From NCBI RefSeq assembly GCF_963422355.1, contig NC_085100.1, forward strand, positions 4,533,568-4,597,567: DNA of 64,000 bases. Direction: 5' to 3'. The notes below the pieces were generated by a model. The model worked only from the letters and a program-made list of their open reading frames with translations. It was not told where the DNA came from and ran no database searches. The DNA is from Corticium candelabrum (taxonomy: Eukaryota; Porifera; Homoscleromorpha; Homosclerophorida; Plakinidae). A program made the position numbers and the translations under genes. Shown here piece after piece: positions 51,328-60,358 of this stretch (position 1 is its first letter; each line of letters begins with the position of its first letter).

Positions 51328-54300
51328 GATTATATCTGGGTCTTTAGCTAATTAGATAAAACATTTGGTCACATGCACTGGGAACGAATTATTCAGGAGT
51401 TTGTGTTTTCTTCGCCCAATAATTGTATTGTATAATGGGAATTTGTGTTAGTTACCTTTTCCGGATGAAGAATGGGCTAATGAGCTATAATTAATATTAT
51501 TATTGGTTGTGTATAGGTGCACAGTATCCTAGTTGCATTTCATTTTGCATGCTTGAGAATTTCTGATTCTTAATAAGAAAGTGATCTGCTTAATTTTTTT
51601 GAAAATACTAGACACGTGACTCACAAGTTAAGTGTGGTTGAGATTGGGGTGACTGCATAAGAGTTGAGATGAGAATAGCATATCCAGATGCTAGTCTTGC
51701 ATAGCCAAACTGCTTCCCTCTTGCTATCTTACCGACAGCGAGACGGAGAAACAGATGCTACTTCTTTATAGATATGTACAGTGCATTGTACACTCTGTTT
51801 GTTTACGGATGATGTTTGTATTGTAGGACAGTGTCAGGCAACCATTTAGTGTTACGAATGACTACTGATGGATGTAAAGGAACTGCAAAGGAAGTGAATT
51901 ATCTTGAGCATGTTCAAGCTCGTGTCACGTTGAAATCAAACCGCAGAGGATCTGTTGCCTTATTTCTGACTTCACCTAAAGGCACTAAGTCACAGCTACT
52001 ACACTTCAGAAACAGTGACACATCAAGCGAAGGATTTTCTGGGTGGCCTTTCATGACCACTCACTGTTGGGAGGAATACCCAGTTGGAGAATGGACGTTC
52101 GAAGTTGAAGCAAGTAGCCACTACAGTCATGCTGTATTGATGAAATGGGACTTGGTTCTTCATGGAACTAAGGATCCACCTCAAGCTCATCCTGTTCGTT
52201 GTGCTAGTGAGTGTGATGAAACAAATGGTTGTAGAGGACCTACTTCAACTGACTGTATCCAGTGTAAACATTTTGGTCTTCGAGGTAATGATGGGAAGGT
52301 CACATGTGTTACAAGTTGTCCAGATAAACTGTATGGGGACAGAGAAACCAAACAGTGTCTTGTGTGTCATGCAACATGCTCTTCTTGTCGTGGTCCTATG
52401 GACAGTGATTGCCTCACATGTGTACAAGGGAAAACTCTGTCTGAAGGAAAGTGTCTCAGTGGCTGTGCTCCTGGGTCTTTCCAGTCATCTAACGATCAGC
52501 AGATTAATTGTAGTCATTGTCACCCAACATGCTCTGAGTGTGTGGGAGCAAGTGCCAGTGACTGTACAAGTTGCAAAGAAAGATATGTGCTCAATGAATC
52601 AGCATGTATTTCGCAATGTCCAGATGGCACGTTTGCAGAAACAAGCAGCAGACGATGTGTTCCATGTCACAAAAGCTGTCTGACATGTGATGGTGCCTAT
52701 GCAACAGACTGCAAGGTTTGTCACAAAGGAATGCTTCTTGAAGAAACTACAGGCAAGTGTGTAGCTCGCTGTTCTGATGGTTTCTATCAATCCATTGTGG
52801 GCAACAGTGGACTGTGTCAGAAGTGTGACTCTTCATGCAATACCTGCTCTGGCAAAGGGAAAAACAGCTGTTTGTCATGTCGCAAAGGTGTGGGCTTATA
52901 CTTCTCTCATGGTAAATGTGTTTCATCTTGTCCATTGTCAACATTTGCTGATGATCAGTCGCTGTCATGTATGGCATGTCATTCTTCTTGTCAAACGTGT
53001 ACTGGTTCATCTGCGAACCGTTGTCAGAAGTGTAAATCCCCAATGTATCTGAGTGACAGGAGTTGTCTCAAGTCTTGCCCAAGAGGATATTATCCATCAG
53101 ATGCAGATTCTACTTGTCAACCCTGCCATCACACGTGCAGCCAATGTCATGGTCCAGATGAGCAAGATTGTGACAGCTGCACAGGTCTATACCTTTTTGG
53201 TGGGATGTGTAGGACTGATTGTCCTGACAGTTATTATGAGGACGACACACTGGATGCATGTGGAAAATGCCATAACATTTGCCCTACATGCAACGGCCCA
53301 TCCAAGTACAATTGTACAGATTGTAAGTTACCATTTGTATTGCAGAGTTCTACCTGTAGGTTAGAATGTCGTGATGGTTCATACAAAATGATGGATAGGT
53401 GTGAGTCATGTCATGAAAGATGTGCAATGTGTGATGGCCCCACAGAATCAAACTGCTTGTCTTGTACTCAGTTGGGCCAGCAGCAGCTGTATTTGGAGTC
53501 TGGCCACTGTGTGGCCTCTTGTCTCAGTGGACATTACAAAGACAAGAAGAACAAAGCTTGTCTCCAGTGTTCAAATGGTTGCTCCAAGTGCTTTGGACCT
53601 TCACAAGAAGAATGTAGTGAGTGTAATGTTGGGCTTTTTCTTTATGGTGGCAAGTGTCTTCGGACTTGTCCAGATCATTTGTTGTCAGATCGTCTGACCA
53701 AAACGTGTGTTTTGTGCAACACACTCTGTGCATCTTGTGATGGAACAGTCAATCACTGCACAGCATGCACCACTAATCACTACCTTTTGGATGGCAGCTG
53801 TGTTCAACACTGTCCGGATGGAACTTATGCTGATCAGAGTGCCCAGAAATGTTTAGCGTGTGGCAAGAACTGTGCTACATGCATAAGAAATTCTAGTCAA
53901 TGCACACAATGTAAGACACCCTTTCTTCTAGATGAGCATTTTTGCCTTCGCAGCTGTACTACTGGGAAGTACCCAAACTTTCAAGCAGCCCAGTGCTTGC
54001 CATGTTCTCAAGAATGTAGTGCATGTACTGGAGAATCATCAAGTCACTGCCTGCAGTGCCAAACAGGCTACTTCCTTCACATTACTTCATGTGTTGCTTC
54101 ATGTCCTAACCATACATTTGCAGACAGGGAGACGGGAAGCTGTGTTGATTGCCACCCATCGTGTCTTGATTGTAGTGGCGTACACAAAGGGAACTGTACT
54201 GTCTGTTCTAAAGATTTGTCATTAATTGGTGGTTATTGTGTAGCAAGTAAGTCATGCCCAGAAGGCCAATATTTTCATATGTTATCATTAAAATGTGAAT

Positions 54301-56387
54301 TATGTAATGCCAGCTGTCAAACTTGCGATAGTGGTACAAGAGAAGGCTGTTTGACATGTTCACCTGGTCTCTATCTTGACACAGCAACCACATCTTGCAA
54401 TGCCAACTGTCCAGATTATTACTATAACGATTTCACTTTGGGCCTTTGTGCTCCTTGCCACAGCACTTGTAAATCATGCTTTGGTCCAGAGGAAGATAAA
54501 TGTCGAGATTGTGATACTGGTTTGACGTTGGATGTTGGTGGAAGATGCAGATTGAATTGCGATGATGGTTTTTATCTGGATGGTGAGACAAACACTTGTA
54601 CAGCATGCAACAAAGTTTGTAAGACTTGTATACAACACCCCGATCATTGCCTATCTTGTCAATTACCTTATGCTTTTCTCAATACATCGTGTGTTAGACA
54701 GTGTCCAACTGGAATGAGGCATGACAAAGACTGGCATACGTGTGAGCTATGCGGCATCAACTGCATGCATTGTGTTGGTAGCGATAATTGCACAGAGTGC
54801 ACGGAAGGAACATTCTTACATGAAGGCGAGTGTTTGTTGAACTGCCCGCAAGGATTCATTCCTGATACAACAGATGGCCATTGTGTATCATGTCCCAAAC
54901 ACTGTCAAACTTGTGGTAAAGTAAGGGAACAAGCGGTGTGTATGGAGTGTTATGATGGGTACCATAAGTTTCAAGGGACGTCGTGTATAGAGACTTGTCC
55001 AGATGGACATTACTTGGATTTCAGTGACAATGAATGCCACCAGTGCCATACGTCTTGCTCAAAGTGCGTAGGAGGTGATGTCGATTCCTGCTTATCTTGT
55101 GATGGTAGTGATGCAATCCTGTATGGATCTCGTTGTGTTATGGAGTGTCCTGCTGGTACTTACCATAGTCGTCTCTCTAAGCAATGTCTACCATGCGATG
55201 TTCGTTGCTTACTTTGCTTTGGCTCAGACTCTGTGTCTTGTAGCAAGTGCAGTAACAATTTCTTTCTTTTATCAGCCAGTCATTCGTGTGTAAGCACATG
55301 CCCAGTGTCATTCTATCCAGACAAGTCGTCTTCAGAGTGTTTGCCTTGTCACTCTACTTGCTCCTCTTGTGAAGGCCCCGGAGCAGCCTCTTGCCTGAGT
55401 TGTGTTCCTGGACGTATAGCTTACATGAGAGAATGCTTGAACAAATGTCCTCAAAATGTATATGAAGATAAGATTGGCAGTGACCATGTCTGTCGCCCTT
55501 GTCATGGATCGTGTGCTACATGCTCTAGTTCAGGATTCGACAAGTGTACCAGCTGTCCGCATGGATCAGTTCTTAGTGAGGGAAAGTGCCGTTCATCATG
55601 CAGTGTTGGTTTGTACTTGGATGGCAAGTCACAAAGTTGCTTATCATGCCATAAGTCATGCCAGTCTTGTAATGGTGCCGGCGAGACGTCATGTTTAAGC
55701 TGTGTTGAGAATGTACTCTTTGTAAATGGAAAGTGTGAAAAGAGATGTCCTTCTGGCTACTTTCAAGAGTATCTGACTTGCCATAGATGTGATGCCAGTT
55801 GCTTTGAGTGTTCTGGTAGGGGATTACAGAGTTGTACAAAGTGTTTGCCTGGAGCAGAACTTATTGATGGACAATGCTTAATCGTTTGTTCTGAGAATCA
55901 ATATCGGCATGGCAACAGCTGTTCACATTGTCATTCATCTTGTTCTTCGTGCTCAGATGGCAGGTCAACCGGGTGTTTGTCATGTCATAGTCCCATGGTT
56001 TATCACCAGGGCACAAGAGAGTGTTTATCTTGTTGTTCAGATAAGCAGATTCGATCAAAGGCAAGCAATTGCTGTGACTGTAATTTGTCAAGAAACAAGT
56101 GCATTTTGGCATCCGAAATCCCTGGACAACTACCACCTGTAGTCAATGATGGTGATGATACTGATATTGTTCTATCAACTCAAGATACTGCAAGAAGTAG
56201 ATCACCAGGCTTGACTAGAAATCACTCAGGAGAGATCGACTCATCAACTTGGTTTATGATTGTAATGGGAGTTGCCATTGGTTTGATTCTGTTTGGATTT
56301 ATTGTTTTCGTGATTGTGAAGTCAAGAAATAGAGTAGTATCTGGTGGTTATTACCAACTGGCAAAAGAAGAGAGCGAGGCTGTCTAG
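35862..56387 (+). CDS. furin/PCSK5-type proprotein convertase, copy B (complete, about 26 Cys repeats, membrane-anchored)
   Basis: Exons: 35862-36020, 36086-36190, 36246-36338, 36405-36501, 36565-36602, 42072-42148, 42228-42313, 42426-42811, 47636-47736, 47797-48018, 51827-56387; 5925 nt, 1974 aa. Signal peptide, prodomain ending KKRVKR|D, catalytic triad D150/H191/S364 with N291, P domain, then about 26 furin-like repeats of the C-x2-C-x3-C-x2-C type encoded in the single 4.56-kb last exon. A transmembrane helix ([20 protein letters not shown]) and a short tail with YYQL (Yxx-phi sorting motif) and acidic EESE follow. This is the architecture of long PCSK5 (PC5/6B), a type I protease cycling between trans-Golgi, surface and endosomes. 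Start chosen at the ATG giving a clean signal peptide ([11 protein letters not shown]). Introns 5 and 8 carry transposons. ELP6 begins 86 bp after the stop. Confidence 0.93.
36502..36564 (+). other. 63-nt stop-free intron after the catalytic aspartate, copy B
   Basis: Same donor GTCTGA, same length and same open frame as copy A. Differs from it at very few positions. Confidence 0.75.
36947..36989. repeat. (TG)n microsatellite
   Basis: TG tract in convertase B intron 5, orthologous in position to 20,169-20,192. Confidence 0.9.
37449..38735 (+). CDS. Harbinger transposase (HARBI1-like), intact reading frame
   Basis: 428 codons with the DDE_Tnp_4 nuclease arrangement. An N-terminal helical region with a helix-turn-helix ([20 protein letters not shown], about 156-175) is followed by [12 protein letters not shown] (likely catalytic D216), [29 protein letters not shown] (likely D305) and [16 protein letters not shown] (likely E343). 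No stop or frameshift. A second Met at codon 10 (37,476) is a possible start. An intact frame between matching ends and an empty site in the sister duplicate suggest a recent insertion. Lies within convertase B intron 5, same strand. Confidence 0.92.
   Translation: MMLACAWSKMHPNALLLFCRLFFIIWRLVEEDRLRESYRRQQILLRERSERFSRYLQRRQRLITLCCSLVTSRRSPVVWCHERRDNFWQETVWQHWREEDWKSNMRMKKETFLSLCRDLRPLLTRQATRFRRPVGVMKRVAIALWHLSGTCEYRTIGHLFGVGRSTAHRITRNVCDAIMELIFQSYIRQPSRREIQSSIDGFERICDFPQVVGAVDGTHIEIRAPTECPEDYVNRKGFHSIQLQAVVDSSLRFTDIFVGYPGSVHDARVFSNSSLFRVHEHTGIFPEEGSRNICGVDVNALILGDSAYPLLPWLMKPFPESANMSAEKRNFNYKHSSTRMVVERAFGMLKGRWRCLSKCLDDNVLNAITTIISCCTLHNYCLVQQDGVEEEWLQRRPAEPYYECVDDHAGRVRGRAHMIRQAVAEYLM
38793..39954 (-). 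pseudogene. Harbinger Myb/SANT-like accessory protein, split frames
   Basis: Minus strand. N-terminal part 39,954-39,600: [16 protein letters not shown], then a trihelix/SANT domain ([14 protein letters not shown] ... [33 protein letters not shown]). At a run of 7 A near 39,594-39,600 the expected continuation ([15 protein letters not shown], followed by a GTATGT donor) is one base out of frame. Further pieces: an acidic stretch with a KGKGKRKR basic motif (39,082-39,411) and a coiled-coil C-terminus (39,000-38,793, [14 protein letters not shown]). In Harbinger elements this partner helps nuclear import and DNA binding of the transposase. The single shift may be a real lesion or a homopolymer error. 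Confidence 0.65.
40320..40900 (+). repeat. interspersed repeat, Helitron-like start (uncertain)
   Basis: Present in unit B and missing from the matching place in unit A (about 20.9-21.0 kb). Begins TCTAATATATAAAGCTCAAA, reminiscent of Helitron 5' ends, and contains GGGGTCGACCCCCGCG. CAAATTCTGATTGCATTTGC in it also occurs near 6,420. A related GGGTCGACTG motif lies at 50.9 kb (minus). The 127-codon frame 40501-40884 matches no family I recognise. Confidence 0.4.
41715..41840. repeat. (TG)n with TGCG/TGCA variants
   Basis: Long TG tract grading into GTGCATGCATG repeats, convertase B intron 5. Confidence 0.9.
43236..44015 (+). mobile_element. pogo/jerky-like transposon relic
   Basis: A broken reading frame begins [20 protein letters not shown] (Brinker/CENP-B type N-terminal helix-turn-helix), has an in-frame stop and a shift, then [20 protein letters not shown] ... 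[10 protein letters not shown] (Tc5/CENP-B type second DNA-binding domain, 43,582-43,820). The transposase core is missing. ATTAATACCCC at about 43,233 is mirrored by GGGGTATTAAT near 44,000, and AGTAAAGTCCCATCCCC occurs near both ends (43,254 and 43,951) in the same direction. Lies in intron 8 of copy B; absent from copy A. Confidence 0.6.
44102..44676. mobile_element. MITE with CTAGGG... terminal inverted repeats
   Basis: Left end CTAGGGGCGTATTTCTTTTA and CCACCAGCTCAAC. The right end, reverse-complemented, is CTAGGGTGCATTTCATTTGC and TCACCAGCTCAAC. About 575 bp, no coding capacity. Copy B intron 8 only. Confidence 0.65.
44965..45555. mobile_element. MITE with 35-bp inverted ends
   Basis: AGTCTGGACCAAACGATACT plus AAAATGATTTC at the left; the inverted right end reads AGTCTGGATCAGAAGGATAC plus TAAAATGATTTC. 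Inside is a twice-repeated ACTTAGCATCTCTGGTGTGC. Copy B intron 8 only. Confidence 0.7.
46616..47318. mobile_element. Mutator-like MITE with about 100-bp TIRs and 10-bp target duplication
   Basis: Left TIR TAGCCTTGGTATTCCAGACT through GGGACAGCTCTATTG. The right TIR is its near-exact inverted copy. Flanks ACTGTTTAAG (left) and ACTGCTTAAG (right) form a 10-bp duplication with one mismatch. Unit A carries one uninterrupted TATGTTAAG at about 26,249. Long TIRs with a 9-10 bp duplication point to Mutator/MULE. A fragment of the same end lies at 4.42-4.47 kb. Confidence 0.8.
49126..49303. mobile_element. short MITE (GGGCTCTTCC ends)
   Basis: GTGTTTGATTGGGCTCTTCC at the left and GGAAGAGCTCAATTGAAC at the right are inverted copies. 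Internal GGAAGAGGTTGGAAGAGC repeats. Related to 8.9-9.06 kb. Convertase B intron 10. Confidence 0.6.
49917..50262. repeat. four-unit composite minisatellite: LINE 3' end plus (CTGT)n
   Basis: Four tandem units of about 75-90 bp. Each is a (CTGT)n run followed by ...TTCTT(G/A)TACAAGACATTA, CAGTCTACGCTAAAAA and TCAGCAAGTT. The reverse complement of the unit body equals the LINE 3' end at 17.48-17.54 kb. Units differ in microsatellite length and by a few substitutions. Confidence 0.85.
50488..50960 (-). repeat. (CTGT)n tracts with adjoining repeat ends
   Basis: (CTGT)n at 50,490-50,520 abuts CAAAGGTATTTTATTCAATAG, on the minus strand an AATAAA-bearing 3' end with tetranucleotide tail. A second (CTGT)n at 50,762-50,792 abuts a repeat that continues to about 50,960 with GGGTTTCCTCTCGAGCAGTC and GTCGACCCCACG. 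Confidence 0.55.
51257..51326. repeat. (TG)n microsatellite, convertase B intron 10
   Basis: About 70 bp of TG, one TGAG interruption at the start. Confidence 0.95.
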
Positions 56388-56472
56388 TTATGTTATTTAA
56401 TTTTTAGATTGATAGATTGTACATGCGATTAATTTGTGGAAGTGCTACTGATTTATTTTAGCAGACAGTTCA

Positions 56473-57348
56473 ATGACAATATCACTGGTTACTACATCTA
56501 CGTATGGCGCATTAGTATTGCCCCTGTGTTCATACGGGAAATTCGTTCAGATGGCGCTGAATTTGCTGTTGGGTAATGATCGTCGAAGGGTGCTTGTGTC
56601 TCACTGTAATGTGGACGGTAGCTTTCTAATTCACCACATCATTAAAGACTTTCTTAGTAGTAACTCTTACAAAGTGGTGTTGGTTGGATTGTGTCAGACG
56701 TTCACTCACTACAATGTTGCCGCACAAAAGTTGGGCGTAGCGTTAACTAAAGCATGTCAACAGGGGCAATTGGTGTTCATCGATTGTTTGAGCCGTTCTG
56801 CTCTATCAGATAAACATGAGAAACTAGGAACAGTCGAGATTGAAAAAGGAAGATGGGCCGTGCCGCTAGACATGGCACGTCCACTAGAAGCAATTGGTCA
56901 ATTGATTTCATCTCAACTTGATCAAAATGTAGAGGAGACGTCACGTCGTAATGTGATAATCATTGATGAGTTGTTAGTATTGTTAAGCGTCGATTTGGGC
57001 AGTAGAGATCTGATTAGTTTCTTGACTTGCTGTGAGCAGATGACTCAATGCGACTCAGCCCGAGTGCCCCGGCAAGGAAGTCTCGTCTACTTTCTCCGCT
57101 GTGATTCGGATGTCGACGACGAAGAGGCGAAGAGCTTGCTGCTACACTTACGCCACCGTTCTAACCTGCACGTTCAGCTAAGTGGCCTCAACACTGGCTA
57201 TAGTCAGTTGGTGCATGGTAACATCGTCGTGGAAAGAAAAGATTGTATTCAAGTCGTGCCAGGGAATAGTCACTGGACTGAAATGCACTACAGAGTGCTT
57301 GATAAAGGGCTAAGTGTCTTTCCTAAAGGTATGGTGCATGTGATATGA
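56473..57348 (+). CDS. ELP6: Elongator complex protein 6 homologue (ELP6), single exon
   Basis: ELP6 is a RecA-fold, Walker-less subunit of the hexameric ELP4-ELP5-ELP6 ring that supports Elongator in wobble-uridine tRNA modification. 291 codons without introns. Family blocks: VSHCNVDGSFLIHHIIKDFL, VVLVGLCQTFTHYNVAAQKL, GVALTKACQQGQLVFIDCLS, IIDELLVLLSVDLGS, VYFLRCDSDVDDEEAKSLLL, LHVQLSGLNTGY and the C-terminal SVFPKGM. Human ELP6 is about 266 aa and starts close to the block that aligns with Met27 here (MALNLLLGN, 56,551), so the true start may be 56,551. TTTATTTTAGCAG just upstream could be a 5'-UTR splice acceptor. It lies 86 bp after the convertase B stop and converges on TACO1 (366 bp between stops). 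Confidence 0.9.
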   Translation: MTISLVTTSTYGALVLPLCSYGKFVQMALNLLLGNDRRRVLVSHCNVDGSFLIHHIIKDFLSSNSYKVVLVGLCQTFTHYNVAAQKLGVALTKACQQGQLVFIDCLSRSALSDKHEKLGTVEIEKGRWAVPLDMARPLEAIGQLISSQLDQNVEETSRRNVIIIDELLVLLSVDLGSRDLISFLTCCEQMTQCDSARVPRQGSLVYFLRCDSDVDDEEAKSLLLHLRHRSNLHVQLSGLNTGYSQLVHGNIVVERKDCIQVVPGNSHWTEMHYRVLDKGLSVFPKGMVHVI

Positions 57349-57714
57349 AACTATGAATACTGAATTTTTAATATTGTCAAGAATACTGATTTGGTTATAT
57401 CTAGTCAAATTGACATGAAAATGATTCAAACGTACTTTCTGCATTTTTGTCTTCTTTTTGCAGCATGAATTTGTTTTCCCAGCAAGATATAAACTGTTGC
57501 ATTACATATACTGAACATGCTTTCCTGGATTAATTTCATATTTGTGGATGAGTGTACTATCTGTTGGTGACTTAGACCATCAAATTTCAACCAAACTTTG
57601 TTGATCGTCTAGAAATCCCACAACGTAAACTATCATCCACACTATATGATATTCTAAATCACTGAGCATGCGCTCATCGCTTTAATAATTTGTTGCCTCT
57701 ATTAATTGAAGGAT
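57349..57714. other. convergent 3' intergenic region ELP6 / TACO1
   Basis: AT-rich, no frame of interest. Must hold both 3' ends, but no strong AATAAA was found. Confidence 0.5.
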
Positions 57715-58314
57715 TCAAGAGTTATTACCTTTTGCAATATTGTCAAAAATATTAACAACATCATTATGATCGTCCAATGCATCAATCAGTTTAACTGCTT
57801 TCTCCGTTTCTGTACTAGATAAGTCCACAGTGTTTTGTGGGACATAAACCAGTGCTACAGACTTTGTCTGTAGTCCTGTACTTTCTATATTTTCCTTCAT
57901 CTTTTTCAACTGATTAGCTTCACAAAGGAACTATGATAGAGAAGTAAACAAGAACTCGGGTAACACAAGCAGGTAAACATATGGTTACCTGGACTATGTT
58001 TTCTTTTTCTGTGACTTCTACACTCACATCTTCAGCACCAACCTCTATCCCAACTTCAAATGGCTGAAAGTATGCCACTGCTATAGTAATATACAACAGG
58101 CCACAATGACACAATCACCAAACCTCTGTGTTCTGTCCAATGTCATTTCCATTAATGGTGATCACTCCTGCACAGTTCAGTAAACAACAGCAAGTTTAGA
58201 TTGTGAGCGTAATCCAAGAATTAAAACCATAACCTTTGGGAGCAAATGAGTACAAGGATGAGCCTTGTTCACGAACAGTTCCTCTACAATTACATCAGCA
58301 AATTGTAAACATGG

Positions 58315-58407
<93 letters not shown>

Positions 58408-60301
58408 GTGCAGCCTCCTAGCAGTGATCCTCGGTTCCTGGGCTATGGCCTTGCAAAGAGCACGACGTGGCACAGTTGGAGTAGTGCCCCAACATGCGCT
58501 ATGCACATCCCATGTGGATGTTCAGAATAACTCAGCTTTCAAACCAAGAAGGTTAAGTCTACATCTCGTAGAGTTCTCAATTTCTTCTCAGTCTCGTGGA
58601 TTTGTCCATGCCATGTCAAGGACTGGGGCAAACACTTTTCCAGATCTTAACTGGGAGATGGCTCATGTGATCTCCTCTTCAGAAAGAGGAATAGACAAGT
58701 TGTCGTTTGATGGAGGTGTATCCGAAAAGGTAGCCAAGGGAGACACAATGGGAATATCATCAATGGAGACAGCATTGATTGTTAATCTGGCGTTTCACCA
58801 CCCCTTAATCTGTGTCCAATCCACAATCATTTTGAACAATGCTGCCCAAATACTGGAAATGAGAGACCACTTCAATAGGCTCGTCTCCTGGTACAAGGTG
58901 GATGAGTACAGGAGTTTGAATGTGTGAGCATTCAAATGGTAGAACTGCTAAGGTTTTCGTCCTTTTGCTGCTAATAGCGAGACCCAGTTTCTTACAGCAG
59001 TTTGATAGAGAATCCAGCATTGTGGTGAGGTCAAACCAAATGTCAAGAGAGAAGAGCCATATCGTCGGCATACTCCAGATCAGTAACCAAAGATTCGAAC
59101 CTCAAGGATTTCCTGTTCCTGACAAGATAAGCATCACGAAGGTAGACGACTTAGATTGACTAAAGGAGCTGCCAACACACAGTCTTGCCGGACACGTTGG
59201 TGACAGGAAACTGGTCTAATACCTTCTCATAGGCCTTTACTGCAGCACTGGAATTCTCGTGTAGGGCACGAATAATGGCCAGCAACTTGGAAGGCAAGCG
59301 ATATGAATGAGGAAAGATGTGCCAAAGAGCACTGCAGTTGAACGAATCATATGCCTTTGTTAGATCAATAAAACAAGCATAGATGAGATGGTGATATTTT
59401 TGTGCTCTCTCCATCAATAGTCAAAGAGAAAAAGTTGGTCCCACACTGGCGTTCACAGAGAAGTTGTTCTGCTCTGGGCTTGAGCCGATTTAGGATAGCT
59501 TTGGCAAACACCTTACCAGGTATGCTTAATTCCAGAATCCGTAAAGTCTCCCATGCCTTCCAGTCACTCTCTCGGACCTTGTGGGACAACGTAAGAGCAA
59601 GACCAGCACCAAGGTTCGTCTTTTGAACAGTGTGATCTTTCCAACCTTGCTGTATGGTCTTGAGTGCACTGTCCTCTTTGAGCCTCATGATTGTTGCCTT
59701 TAAATTATATTGGGGATCTCAGACAGGAAGCAGAAGCGTCACACTATGATACGCAAGATGGCCAAACAGCAAAGGATCTCATTGATTCTCCTATAACGTC
59801 GCCTTCGTTTTCTTGGACATCTCGTAAGGATGTCCAATGAGCAGCTTCTTTGATGTTGTGTCTGGTGACCTCAAACAGTGTATCTTGTTAGAATTCTGGA
59901 GGGAGAAAGAGCGCAACTCTTGGCACTCCGTCATCAAACATAGCGCAGAGGATTTCAACAAGGAAGCAAAAGACAAAGACAAGAGCCTTAAAGATGACAG
60001 AAATCGACGGTGTCAACAACCAAGTCTTCTGCACTGTACCCACCCTGGCTGCTCATTTCAGGCATATAACAAGGCAAGTTTGATTAGTCACCAAAGTTGT
60101 CATTCTACCGCTTCAAGGATTCCATGTCAGTTTTGTCATCAGACTTTCAAACAACAAAGTCTTTATAATCACCAGTGTTTTTGTCGAGACAGACCTCAAG
60201 CAGTGTAGATTTGACGTTTCTTGGCCTGCATCTCCTGTACCCTCATGGTGATAATGGAGCACAAGCAATAAAATGGATGGATGGATGTGTGTATGCATGT
60301 A

Positions 60302-60358
<57 letters not shown>

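Noticed and set aside
52162..55698. Many 60-170 codon frames on both strands inside convertase exon 11
   Set aside because: Shadows of the Cys-rich coding frame; the Cys codon bias keeps other frames open.
58177..58506. Minus frame ending FADVIVEELFVNKAHPC as TACO1 coding
   Set aside because: Wrong frame and it crosses the acceptor. The correct frame within 58234-58283 gives GTVREQGSSLYSFAPKG and joins both neighbours in phase.
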